DNA from: Corynebacterium heidelbergense
Lineage (GTDB): Bacteria > Actinomycetota > Actinomycetes > Mycobacteriales > Mycobacteriaceae
Direction: 5' to 3'
Assembly: GCF_028609845.1 (NCBI RefSeq)
Contig: NZ_CP063191.1
Span: 248,001-312,000 of the forward strand
DNA length: 64,000 bases
The translations under genes and the position numbers were made by a program. This document shows positions 26,995 through 35,168 of this stretch, in pieces; the first letter of the stretch is position 1; every line of letters begins with the position of its first letter. The notes below the pieces were generated by a model. It did no database searches. It was not told where the DNA came from and was given only the letters and a program-made list of their open reading frames with translations.

Positions 26995-27930
26995 ATGGGA
27001 AAGCACCGCCTGGAAAAACGCCGCCTGCACACGTTCCCGCGCCGGAGAACCGCAGTCGCTACGGCCGCCGCGGCAGCCGCCGCCACAATGCTCGGCGCTC
27101 CCCTCGCCGACGCGGCCCCCACGCCCATCACGCAGAACGGCATGATCCCGGCCCCGCCGCGCACGCAGATCTCCTTCCAGAACAGCGTGACCGGATTCCA
27201 CGCGGGGACCGCCAACGAGAACGAGTCTCGCCCGGGTCTGTCTATCGTGAAGATGTACATCGCAGACTATGTCTTCGCCCACGGCACCCCGGAGGACCAG
27301 GCCCAGGCCACTCAGATGCTGCGTTTCTCCGACGACCGTATCGCCAGCCAGCTCTACGCCAAGTACCCCAATTCCATCAACGACACGGCAGGTGCCTACG
27401 GCCTTAATCGGACCCACGGTGCCGCCCACTGGGGCAACTCCACTACCTCCACCGCCGATAGCGTGCGCTACCTGGAGGCCAAGAAGCACCAGAACCCCTC
27501 CGACCCGGTTTTGCTCGCCCTGGCCTCCGCCAGTCCCGTCGCCGCCGATGGCTACCGCCAGGATTACGGCACCGCCACCCTGCCCGGCGTGCTGGGCACG
27601 AAGTTCGGCTGGTCCGATGACCGCTCCAGCATCAACGCCACCGCGTCGTATGGTTCGGATTTCTCCGTCGCCGCCTCCACGTACGGTAATGCTCAGCAGT
27701 TGACGAACGACGTTCAGACAGCGTTCGCCCCGGCGCCGGGTAGCGCTGTGCCGGGCCTGGCCCCGGGGCTCGCGCCGGGTATGGTGGATTACCCGGCCCG
27801 CCAGGCCGCCGCCAACGCCCTGGGCAGCATCCCGGGCAGCTCCGCCTCTCAACCGGCAGCCCAGCCATTGTTGGATGCGATCCCCCAGAGCGTCCCGGTG
27901 CCAGCGCCGTTGCGGCCGCTTCTGCCCTAG
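26995..27930 (+). CDS. Secreted protein with SxxK motif, beta-lactamase/PBP-like fold suspected
   Basis: This 311-residue protein is read from the ATG at 26995 (MGKHRLEKRRLHTF), with GGAAAAGAG upstream. A GTG at 26977 is an alternative. A signal peptide with a basic N-region and an Ala-rich core likely ends at LADA-AP. The mature part has SIVK (S83–K86 in this numbering) at the start of a long helix, RPGLSIVKMYIADYVF, which looks like the SxxK of serine penicillin-recognising enzymes. The later second and third motifs (SxN, KTG) are not clear, so it may be inactive. The C-terminus is Pro/Ala-rich. Location is extracellular or cell wall. Confidence 0.65.
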   Translation: MGKHRLEKRRLHTFPRRRTAVATAAAAAAATMLGAPLADAAPTPITQNGMIPAPPRTQISFQNSVTGFHAGTANENESRPGLSIVKMYIADYVFAHGTPEDQAQATQMLRFSDDRIASQLYAKYPNSINDTAGAYGLNRTHGAAHWGNSTTSTADSVRYLEAKKHQNPSDPVLLALASASPVAADGYRQDYGTATLPGVLGTKFGWSDDRSSINATASYGSDFSVAASTYGNAQQLTNDVQTAFAPAPGSAVPGLAPGLAPGMVDYPARQAAANALGSIPGSSASQPAAQPLLDAIPQSVPVPAPLRPLLP

Positions 27931-27974
27931 AGTCCGCCCGCCCCCCCTGTGGAAAGGTCCCCTGCGAGTAAGCC

Positions 27975-28505
27975 ATGAGTGACAAATCCCGTCTCGCCGA
28001 ATTGGTCAAGGAACTTGCCGTGGTGCATGGCAGGGTCACCCTCTCCTCCGGGAAGCAGGCCGATTACTACGTGGACCTGCGGCGGGCGACCCTGCACCAC
28101 GAGGCCGCCCCGCTCATCGGCAAGCTGCTGCGGGAGCTCACGGCGGACTGGGAGTACGACCACGTCGGCGGCCTGACCCTCGGCGCGGACCCGGTGGCCA
28201 CTGCGGTGATGCACGCCGGCGGCGACATCGATGCGTTTGTCGTGCGCAAGGAAGCAAAGAAGCACGGTATGCAGCGGCGCATCGAGGGCCCGAGCATTGA
28301 GGGCAAGCGGGTGCTCATCGTGGAGGACACGACCACCACTGGCAACTCACCCCTCACGGCCGTGGCCGCAGCGCGGGAAGCTGGGGCGACCGTCGTGGGC
28401 GTGGCGACTGTGGTGGACCGGGATACCGGCGCCAAGGACGTCATCGAGGCAGAGGGCGTGGAGTACCGCTCCCTTCTGGGATTGGCTGACATGGGCCTGG
28501 CCTAA
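27975..28505 (+). CDS. pyrE: Orotate phosphoribosyltransferase
   Basis: This 176-residue type I phosphoribosyltransferase converts orotate and PRPP to OMP in pyrimidine synthesis. The PRPP loop is VLIVEDTTTTGNSPL and the substrate region LSSGKQADYYVDLRRAT is typical of actinobacterial PyrE. GGLTLGADPVATAV and AFVVRKEAKKHG also fit. It is separated from the other pyr genes, as in Corynebacterium. A small membrane protein gene and a methyltransferase gene follow closely and may share its transcript. Confidence 0.95.
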   Translation: MSDKSRLAELVKELAVVHGRVTLSSGKQADYYVDLRRATLHHEAAPLIGKLLRELTADWEYDHVGGLTLGADPVATAVMHAGGDIDAFVVRKEAKKHGMQRRIEGPSIEGKRVLIVEDTTTTGNSPLTAVAAAREAGATVVGVATVVDRDTGAKDVIEAEGVEYRSLLGLADMGLA

Positions 28506-28521
28506 TGGCCATAATTGCAAC

Positions 28522-29190
28522 ATGTTTGGATCAGCAAAGCTTTCTCCTTTTGCCCACCCTCTGCGCACTGCCTACCTGACCGCCGGGGCAGCTTCGGCCG
28601 TCGCCGCAGCCATTCCGAGCGATCGTGTCACGAAGGTGGTGAAGCCGACGTTGATGCCGCTCCTGGCGGCGGATGCGATTCGTCGCCGAGCGCCATTGTC
28701 GGCCACCCTCGGCCTCCTCGGGGGCCTGGCGGGGGACGTCATCCTCATGGGCAAGGACTCCCGCAGCCCGAGCCCGCAGACCCGGGCGGCCAACCTCAAC
28801 AAGGGGGCCGCAGCGTTCACCCTGAACCAGGTTGCCTACCACGTGGCCCTGGCCAAGGCAGGCGCCCGCATTCGTAAACTCCCCGCGCTAGCCCGGTTGC
28901 CCATTTGGGTCGGTGGTGCGGGTATCGCCGCCGCCCTGCTGCCGAAGGGACTGCCCGCGGCTGCCGGATATGGTGCGGCTTTGGCGCTGACCTCCACTCT
29001 GGCGCACGACGCCAACCCCACCGCCGCTCTCGGCGGGAACCTTTTCATCCTGTCCGACGGGCTTATTCTGCAGCGGCTGACTTTGCTGAAGAAGTTCCCC
29101 CGCCTGGATGCCCTCACCGATGGCGCCGTCATGGCCACCTACGTGTTGGCCCAACTCTTCCTCGTGGACGGAATGTGCAAGAAGGTATGA
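28522..29190 (+). CDS. YhhN/lysoplasmalogenase-family membrane protein
   Basis: This 222-residue protein is read from the ATG at 28522 (MFGSAKLSPFAHPLRT), 16 bp after pyrE. It has about seven hydrophobic helices. KVVKPTLMPLLA near the N-terminus and LGGNLFILSDGLILQ near the C-terminus match the conserved polar positions of the YhhN (TMEM86) family, members of which cleave lysoplasmalogen. Whether this bacterium makes such lipids is unknown, so the reaction is uncertain. Its stop overlaps the next gene's start (ATGA), showing translational coupling. Confidence 0.75.
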   Translation: MFGSAKLSPFAHPLRTAYLTAGAASAVAAAIPSDRVTKVVKPTLMPLLAADAIRRRAPLSATLGLLGGLAGDVILMGKDSRSPSPQTRAANLNKGAAAFTLNQVAYHVALAKAGARIRKLPALARLPIWVGGAGIAAALLPKGLPAAAGYGAALALTSTLAHDANPTAALGGNLFILSDGLILQRLTLLKKFPRLDALTDGAVMATYVLAQLFLVDGMCKKV

Positions 29191-29843
29191 CATTAGGCCC
29201 CACTGAATGGCAAGCGCGCCGTATTGGCGTCCAAAAATGGGAAGAAGAGCACCCCGGCATCCCGCGCCCGAATGACCCGCGCCTGGACCCAGAACTGCTG
29301 GACAACGGTGATACCCGCAATGTGGTGGACGCCTATCGATATTGGACCCGGGAAGCGATTGTCGCGGATATTGATTCGCGGCGTCATGCCCTGCACATTG
29401 CGATCGAGAATTTCGAAAACGACGCGAATATCGGCACCGTTGTGCGCACCGCCAATGCTTTTGCGGTGGATACGGTGCATATTGTGGGCCGTCGGCGGTG
29501 GAATCGGCGCGGTGCCATGGTCACCGATCGTTACCAGCATTTGATGCATCACGACGCCACCAACACCGTGTTCGAATACGCCCGCTCCCAGAGCCTCAGT
29601 GTGGTCGCAGTGGACAACACACCGGGGTGCGTGCCCCTGGAAACCGCGCAATTGCCCCGGCGTTGCATGCTGCTGTTCGGGCAGGAGGGCCCGGGGGTGA
29701 CCCAGGATGCCCAGGAGCTGGCGGAAATGACCGTGAGCATCGCCCAGTTCGGCTCCACCCGATCCATCAACGCGGGGGTGGCGGCGGGGATCGCGATGCA
29801 CACCTGGATCCGGCAGCACGCGGACCTTTCCCGGGCCTGGTAG
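29187..29843 (+). CDS. SpoU/TrmH-family rRNA or tRNA 2'-O-methyltransferase
   Basis: This 218-residue SPOUT-class methyltransferase starts at an ATG that overlaps the previous stop (ATGA). The SAM-knot motifs are visible: NFENDANIGTVVRTANAF (motif 1), LLFGQEGPGVT (motif 2) and STRSINAGVAAGIAMHTW (motif 3). The N-terminal 70 residues form a short RNA-binding extension. Family members methylate ribose 2'-OH in rRNA or tRNA; the exact target cannot be read. It is probably cotranscribed with pyrE and the YhhN gene. Confidence 0.88.
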   Translation: MTLGPTEWQARRIGVQKWEEEHPGIPRPNDPRLDPELLDNGDTRNVVDAYRYWTREAIVADIDSRRHALHIAIENFENDANIGTVVRTANAFAVDTVHIVGRRRWNRRGAMVTDRYQHLMHHDATNTVFEYARSQSLSVVAVDNTPGCVPLETAQLPRRCMLLFGQEGPGVTQDAQELAEMTVSIAQFGSTRSINAGVAAGIAMHTWIRQHADLSRAW

Positions 29844-29971
29844 AGGGCGACGACCCGTGTTTGTTCGGGCAGTGACCGCCAGGGGCTACCGGTTTGTATT
29901 CCCGGGGGCCTAGCAACCGGTTTCGCCCACCGGGTGAATGCGGTACATAGCACGAAGATTGTTCATCGGGC

Positions 29972-31189
29972 ATGATGGTTCCCGTGCCAAGCATCACACC
30001 GGAACACTGGGATCACCGCGCTGACCTAAGCGAACAGGCCATCATGGACCGGCACGCCAGCACAGTATGGGCCGTGCCGCGCACCAACCTGGGCGTTATC
30101 GCCTGGCCGCCGACCGGTCGCGACAAACTGTTCGTGCGGTGGCACTACTGGTGGCAGGCGCACTACCTGGATTGCCAAGTGGACGCGGCCGAACGCCGCT
30201 GCACCGGCGCCCGGATCACGACGATCAACCGGACCATCCGGGGCATGCGGGTGCGGAACATGGGCAAGTTCTCCCGCAACAACTACTACGACGACAAGGC
30301 TTGGCTCGCCCTCGCCCTGTGGCGCGTGGAACAACTGGGCGGATGCTCCACCAAGGCACGCCACCAGCTCGAGGTAAAGGACCGCCGGAAGGAGCTGGAG
30401 GAGAACATTTTGGCCGGGGTGGATAGTCTCACCGGTGTGCTTCCCTGGCGGGGGCAGGAGACCTTCTACAACGTGCCCACCAACGGGCCCGCCGCGATCA
30501 TGGCCGCGCGGACCGGGCGGCTGAACCTCGCCGCCCAACTGACGGATTGGGTCTTCGACAATCTCATCAACGAATACGGGCTGGTCATGGATGGGCTGCG
30601 CATGCGGATGCACGGGCGGGAGAACGTCACCGCCCTGTACTCCTACTGCCAGGGCGTGATGCTGGGGGCGTGCACGGAGCTGGCGGTTGCCCAGCGGGCT
30701 GCGGAAGGGGTAGCGGATCAGGACCTTTCGGATGTGGGGATGCGTTACATCACCCGCACCATCGGTCTGGTTTCCGCGGTGCACGAGGAGATGGCCAACC
30801 GGCTCGGGGTGATCGACTGGACCTCCTCCGGCGGGGACGGCGGCCTGTTCAACGGGATCCTCGTGCGCTACCTGGCGCTCGTGGCGGAGAAGCTGCCGGA
30901 GGTCGGGGCGGCCGCGCTGCAAGCCAAGCGGCTGGCGAAGAAGATGGTCCTCGCCACCGCCGAATCCGCCTGGCGGCACCGCTTGGAAGTCGACGGCCTG
31001 CCCGTGTTCCCCAGCAACTGGGCCGCCGACGCGGTGCTGCCGCAGGCCGGAGGGCTGGTTGGGGCCACCATCGCCGGAGCCGTGGCCAGCTCCGACATCG
31101 CCGAACGGGACCTGTCGGTGCAACTGTCCGGATGGATGCTCATGGAAGCCGCCGCCCGCGTTTCGGGGGTGGATCTCACAGCGAAGTGA
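29972..31189 (+). CDS. Glycoside hydrolase family 76 protein (alpha-1,6-mannanase-like)
   Basis: This 405-residue protein matches the GH76 alpha/alpha-barrel pattern: NYYDDKAWLALALWRVEQ (with the family's acidic pair), ETFYNVPTNGPAAIMAARTG, YSYCQGVMLGACTELA and GGDGGLFNGILVRYL. GH76 enzymes cleave alpha-1,6-mannan. Corynebacteria build an alpha-1,6-mannose backbone in lipomannan/lipoarabinomannan, so turnover of that polymer is a possible role. No signal peptide is visible, which argues for a cytosolic role or a different substrate. Starts at 29972, 29975 and 29984 are all possible. fda follows 61 bp downstream. Confidence 0.82.
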   Translation: MMVPVPSITPEHWDHRADLSEQAIMDRHASTVWAVPRTNLGVIAWPPTGRDKLFVRWHYWWQAHYLDCQVDAAERRCTGARITTINRTIRGMRVRNMGKFSRNNYYDDKAWLALALWRVEQLGGCSTKARHQLEVKDRRKELEENILAGVDSLTGVLPWRGQETFYNVPTNGPAAIMAARTGRLNLAAQLTDWVFDNLINEYGLVMDGLRMRMHGRENVTALYSYCQGVMLGACTELAVAQRAAEGVADQDLSDVGMRYITRTIGLVSAVHEEMANRLGVIDWTSSGGDGGLFNGILVRYLALVAEKLPEVGAAALQAKRLAKKMVLATAESAWRHRLEVDGLPVFPSNWAADAVLPQAGGLVGATIAGAVASSDIAERDLSVQLSGWMLMEAAARVSGVDLTAK

Positions 31190-31250
31190 GGGTTTTGGGG
31201 GCATACTGGGATCAGTACTGACTATCACCGTTTTCAACTGGAGGCTCCCT

Positions 31251-32285
31251 GTGCCTATCGCAACCCCCGACATCTACCGCGACATGCTGGACAAGGCGAA
31301 GGAGGGCGGATACGCATATCCCGCGATCAACTGCACCTCCTCCGAGACGATCAACGCAGCGCTGAAGGGCTTCGCAGACGCCGAGTCCGACGGCATCATC
31401 CAGTTCTCCACCGGCGGCGCTGAATTCGGCTCCGGCCTCAACGTCAAGAACATGGTCGCCGGAGCCACCGCCCTGGCCGCCTTCGCCCACGAGGCCGCCA
31501 AGCACTACGGCGTCAACGTTGCCCTGCACACGGACCACTGCCAGAAGGAAAAGCTGGACGGCTACGTCCGCCCGCTGATGGAGATCTCCCGCAAGCGGGT
31601 GGAGGCAGGCGAAAACCCGCTGTTCCAGTCCCACATGTGGGACGGCTCCGCCATCCCCATCGACGAAAACCTGGAGATCGCCCAGGGCCTGCTCGCCGAC
31701 GCCGCAGCCGCCAAGATTGTGCTGGAAGTGGAAATCGGCGTGGTCGGCGGTGAAGAGGACGGTGTGGAAGCCAAGGCCGGGGACAACCTGTACACCACCG
31801 AAGAGGACTTCGAGAAGACCGTGGACGCCCTCGGCGTAGGCGAGAAGGGCCGCTACCTGCTGGCCGCAACCTTCGGGAACGTCCACGGCGTGTACAAGCC
31901 GGGCAACGTGAAGCTGCGCCCGGAGGTGCTGGAGATGGGCCAGCGCGTCGCCGAGCGGAAGCTGGGCCAGTCCGAGGGCTCCAACCCCTTCGACTTCGTG
32001 TTCCACGGGGGATCCGGATCCGAAAAGGAAAAGATCGAGCAGGCGCTAGGTTATGGCGTTATCAAGATGAATGTGGACACGGATACCCAGTACGCATTCA
32101 CCAACCCCATCGCGCGCCACATGTTCTCCAACTACGACGGCGTGTTCAAGATCGACGGGGAAGTGGGCAACAAGAAGGTCTACGACCCGCGCTCCTACCT
32201 GAAGAAGGCCGAGGAGGGCATGTCCGTTCGTGTCGTGGAGGCCTGCCAGGACCTGCACTCCGCCGGCACCTCCGTGTCCAAGTAG
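31251..32285 (+). CDS. fda: Fructose-bisphosphate aldolase, class II
   Basis: This 344-residue zinc aldolase of glycolysis/gluconeogenesis starts at the GTG at 31251 (VPIATPDIYRDMLDKA), with GGAGG six bases upstream. LHTDHCQKEKLDG supplies a zinc His and the catalytic Asp. Further metal and phosphate motifs are EVEIGVVGGEEDG, FGNVHGVYK, HGGSGSEKE and KMNVDTDTQYAF. This is the long class II (type A-like) form found in corynebacteria and E. coli. DUF3151 follows 8 bp downstream. Confidence 0.97.
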   Translation: MPIATPDIYRDMLDKAKEGGYAYPAINCTSSETINAALKGFADAESDGIIQFSTGGAEFGSGLNVKNMVAGATALAAFAHEAAKHYGVNVALHTDHCQKEKLDGYVRPLMEISRKRVEAGENPLFQSHMWDGSAIPIDENLEIAQGLLADAAAAKIVLEVEIGVVGGEEDGVEAKAGDNLYTTEEDFEKTVDALGVGEKGRYLLAATFGNVHGVYKPGNVKLRPEVLEMGQRVAERKLGQSEGSNPFDFVFHGGSGSEKEKIEQALGYGVIKMNVDTDTQYAFTNPIARHMFSNYDGVFKIDGEVGNKKVYDPRSYLKKAEEGMSVRVVEACQDLHSAGTSVSK

Positions 32286-32293
32286 GGCGAGGA

Positions 32294-32794
32294 ATGGCAG
32301 ACGGACAAAACGAGCCGCAGGAGCAGCCTCGGCGCAGCCGCGACCTCTTCGGCGCCGAGCGCCCGGAAGTGCGGTTGCCCCACGCTTTCGCCAGCGCCGT
32401 GAATGTCGGTGATGGCGCGGCGGAGCCCGGGACGCATAAGACGCACGAGACCGCCGAGCGGCTGGAGCAGCTCGCCGCGGAGAACCTCAAGGACTCCGGG
32501 GTGTGGGCAGCTCTCGCGTTGCGCCTGTTGGACGAAGGCCAGCCCGTGCAGGCCTATGCCTGTGCCCGCACCGGATACCACCGTGGCCTGGACGCGCTGC
32601 GCGCCAACGGTTGGCGCGGAACCGGCCCGGTGCCCTGGGAACACGAGGCGAACCGGGGCGTACTCAGTGCGATCGGCGCGCTGGTGCGTACGGCCCACGC
32701 GCTACGGGAAGAAGACGAGGTCATCCGCTGCCTCAACCTGCTGCATGATTGCGATCCGCGTGCGGCCGAGGCGCTGGGCGTGGCACAACTGTAG
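32294..32794 (+). CDS. DUF3151 family protein
   Basis: This 166-residue soluble protein of the actinobacterial DUF3151 family is recognisable by EDLKDSGVWAALALRLLDEG-like sequence, YACARTGYHRGLDALRANGW and VPWEHEANRGVLSAIGAL, with conserved WRGTGPVPW-type residues. It looks like a small helical-repeat fold. Function unknown. It follows fda by 8 bp, an arrangement common in corynebacteria and mycobacteria, so a link to central carbon metabolism is possible but untested. Its stop overlaps the GTG of the next gene. Confidence 0.85.
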   Translation: MADGQNEPQEQPRRSRDLFGAERPEVRLPHAFASAVNVGDGAAEPGTHKTHETAERLEQLAAENLKDSGVWAALALRLLDEGQPVQAYACARTGYHRGLDALRANGWRGTGPVPWEHEANRGVLSAIGALVRTAHALREEDEVIRCLNLLHDCDPRAAEALGVAQL

Positions 32795-33870
32795 TGCCGA
32801 AGCAGACGCGAGGCGGCGTGGCCGCCCGGATCGTGCTGGGCTCGTGCGCCTGCCTGGCTGGGGCCGTGTGGCTCTCCACCACGCTGTGGCCCCTTCGGCC
32901 CACGGGCGCATGGCCGCTGGTAGCCGAGCTGCAAGCGAGTGCCTTCCTAGGTGGGGTAGTACTGGCTGTGGGGGTGACGCTCCTGCTGAGCTTGCACCGC
33001 CGGTTTTGGCCTGCGGTGGTGCTGGCGGCCATAGTCGGTTTGGTAGGTGTGGTTCTTTGTGTGGCCGTACCGCGTGTCCCTGTGCCGTCGAAGAGCGTGG
33101 AGGAACGCGAGACTTCGGCTACGGCGCAGGAGGCGCGACAGGACGCGAGGACTGTGCGCGTCATGGCCGCCAACACCTTCTTCCAGGGGGCGGACGATCA
33201 GCAGCTCGCGGCGGTGATCAAGCGCGTGCGCCCAGACGTGGTCTTCCTTAGTGAGACGGACCAGGAGGAGGCCTCCACTGTCGCCGCGGCTACGGGGATG
33301 ACCTCTCTGACACCAGTAGACCCAGGTGGTTCTGGGCCGCCGGGACGCAAGGGCCCTGCCGGGGTGGCCACGCTCGCGAGCCCCGCGTACCTTGCCCGGA
33401 CCGGTGGGCTGGCTCAGCTCGTACCAGGTGTGACACAGTTCCAACTCCCGCAGCTCACGGTATTCCCGGGGACGGTGAATCAGGTGCGGTTAGTGGGTGT
33501 GCACAGCGTCGCGCCGACGGGCCCGGCAAGGGAGCAATGGCTAAGCGATATCGCGCGCCTCCGGCAGTGGGTGACCGGGCACCACGTGGATGGACAAGGG
33601 GTCGGCGGGCAGGAACCGCCGGGAAAGCAGCCATTGGTGATGGCGGGTGATTTCAATTCCACGCGCTGGCATCCAGGGTTCCGGGCGCTGCTGTCGGAGG
33701 CCGGTCTACACTCCTGCACCGGATACCTGGCGCATCGGCCGACATGGCCCGCGACCAGCCCCGCGTTTCGCTTGGACCACGTTTTGACGACCGGTCGATG
33801 CCTGGGTGGGGGAGCGGAACAGATCAAAGGGAGCGATCACCTGGCTGTCTGGGCGGACGTCACAACCTAG
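32794..33870 (+). CDS. Membrane-anchored endonuclease/exonuclease/phosphatase-family protein
   Basis: This 358-residue protein starts at the GTG at 32794 that overlaps the DUF3151 stop (TAGTG). Three N-terminal hydrophobic segments fill residues 10–90. An extracytoplasmic EEP domain follows: VRVMAANTFFQ, VFLSETDQEE (metal-binding Glu), VVHSVAPTGP-like sequence, VMAGDFNSTRWHPGF and KGSDHLAVWADV. The domain hydrolyses phosphodiesters or phosphomonoesters; lipid or nucleotide substrates are typical of membrane-anchored forms. Translation is coupled to DUF3151. Confidence 0.85.
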   Translation: MPKQTRGGVAARIVLGSCACLAGAVWLSTTLWPLRPTGAWPLVAELQASAFLGGVVLAVGVTLLLSLHRRFWPAVVLAAIVGLVGVVLCVAVPRVPVPSKSVEERETSATAQEARQDARTVRVMAANTFFQGADDQQLAAVIKRVRPDVVFLSETDQEEASTVAAATGMTSLTPVDPGGSGPPGRKGPAGVATLASPAYLARTGGLAQLVPGVTQFQLPQLTVFPGTVNQVRLVGVHSVAPTGPAREQWLSDIARLRQWVTGHHVDGQGVGGQEPPGKQPLVMAGDFNSTRWHPGFRALLSEAGLHSCTGYLAHRPTWPATSPAFRLDHVLTTGRCLGGGAEQIKGSDHLAVWADVTT

Positions 33871-33982
33871 GACGCGGTGCGACTTCTCGCGGTGGCGGCA
33901 CCCGGCAGAAGCACCCCGGCACGGCGGCACCGCACCGGGGCGGCACCCCCTCCCGCGCCAGGGTCGGGCGTCGTAGGCCACA

Positions 33983-35158
33983 ATGGTCACTATGCAACGC
34001 CCCGGAGTCCGCGCCGCCGCAGCCAGCCTGCGGCGCATCGCGCCTATCCGGGGTCTCGTCCGGGTCCGGGAAACCCTTGTCTTCGCGCTGCAGTGCGCTA
34101 TCGCCGCGGGCCTGGCCTTCTGGGTCGCGGTGAACATCTTCGGCCACACCCAGGCCTTCTTCGCCCCGATTGCGGCCGTCCTCTCGCTTGGTGTCAACGG
34201 TGGGAAGCGTGCCCGTCGTAGCTTCGAGCTAGTGTTGGGGGCCACCGTGGGGGTGGCAATCGGGGACTCCCTCATCTCAGTGATCGGCGGCGGTTATTGG
34301 CAGGTGTCCCTCGTGGTCTTTGCCGCTATCCTCGCCGGGACCTTTGTGGACCGGGCGGGCATGGTGGCCATCCAGGCGGCCAGCACAAGTGTGCTGATCG
34401 CCACCATCCTGCCGCCGGGTTCCTCCGGGGCTTTCAACCGTGCCATCGACGCCCTCATCGGAGGGGTGATCGGCCTCATCGTTTTGGCGGTGGTGCCAAA
34501 TTCCCCGCTGCGGGCCGCCCGACGGGAAATTAGCGCGCTGATCTCCAAGGCCTCGTTGGTGTTGGACGATGTGGCTACCGGAATGGAGCAGGGGGATGGG
34601 CGCGCCATCGCCATTGCCCTGCAAGAAGCGCGCGGGACCCAGACGTCCGTAAACGCCATGCTGGACCAGGCGCAAGGGGGATCCGAGATGGTCTCCATCT
34701 CCCCGATGTATTGGACCGCCCGCCGCCATTCAAAGTCCATGACGCGCATCCTGGTACCGGTAGACAACGTCATGCGCAACGCCCGGGTGCTGGCGCGGCG
34801 GGCGGAGATTCTGGTCGAGGACGAAGTAGCAGTCCGCCCCGAACTCATCTTGCTGATCCGGGACATTTCCAACGAACTGGGGCACCTGGGAGCGCTGTAC
34901 GCGATCGGCGGCACCCGGGGGACGCGCGCGGAGGCGGTGGAGATCCCGGAGATCGTACGAAACTTTCAGCGCATCGGGGCGAATGCGTCCTTAGCCTCAG
35001 CCGATGGCACGGGGCTTTCCGGCACGGTGGTGCTGGCGCAGTGCCGTTCGATCATCGTCGATGCGCTGCAGGTATGCGGTTACTCGCGGGCGTCGGCCAT
35101 GGCGTGCCTGGTGCCTACGGTGGATCGCCCGTGGATCCCGCCGGAGGTCATGGGGTAG
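33983..35158 (+). CDS. FUSC-family (aromatic acid exporter-like) membrane protein
   Basis: This 391-residue protein has an N-terminal bundle of about six helices (residues 35–170) with the FUSC pattern: FFAPIAAVLSLGVNGGKRARR, then LVLGATVGVAIGDSL. A long cytosolic, mainly helical C-terminal half follows. Relatives include AaeB/YdhK-type aromatic acid exporters and proteins tied to polymer transport, so export is the likely role. The substrate is unknown. The start may be 33983 or the second ATG at 33992. Convergent with the acyltransferase gene, with 10 bp between ends. Confidence 0.8.
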   Translation: MVTMQRPGVRAAAASLRRIAPIRGLVRVRETLVFALQCAIAAGLAFWVAVNIFGHTQAFFAPIAAVLSLGVNGGKRARRSFELVLGATVGVAIGDSLISVIGGGYWQVSLVVFAAILAGTFVDRAGMVAIQAASTSVLIATILPPGSSGAFNRAIDALIGGVIGLIVLAVVPNSPLRAARREISALISKASLVLDDVATGMEQGDGRAIAIALQEARGTQTSVNAMLDQAQGGSEMVSISPMYWTARRHSKSMTRILVPVDNVMRNARVLARRAEILVEDEVAVRPELILLIRDISNELGHLGALYAIGGTRGTRAEAVEIPEIVRNFQRIGANASLASADGTGLSGTVVLAQCRSIIVDALQVCGYSRASAMACLVPTVDRPWIPPEVMG

Positions 35159-35168
35159 GGGTTCTCCG

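Noticed and set aside
26974..27852. 292-codon frame antisense to the SxxK protein gene
   Set aside because: The plus-strand protein has a good signal peptide and start; the antisense product is Gly/Arg/Val-rich without domains.
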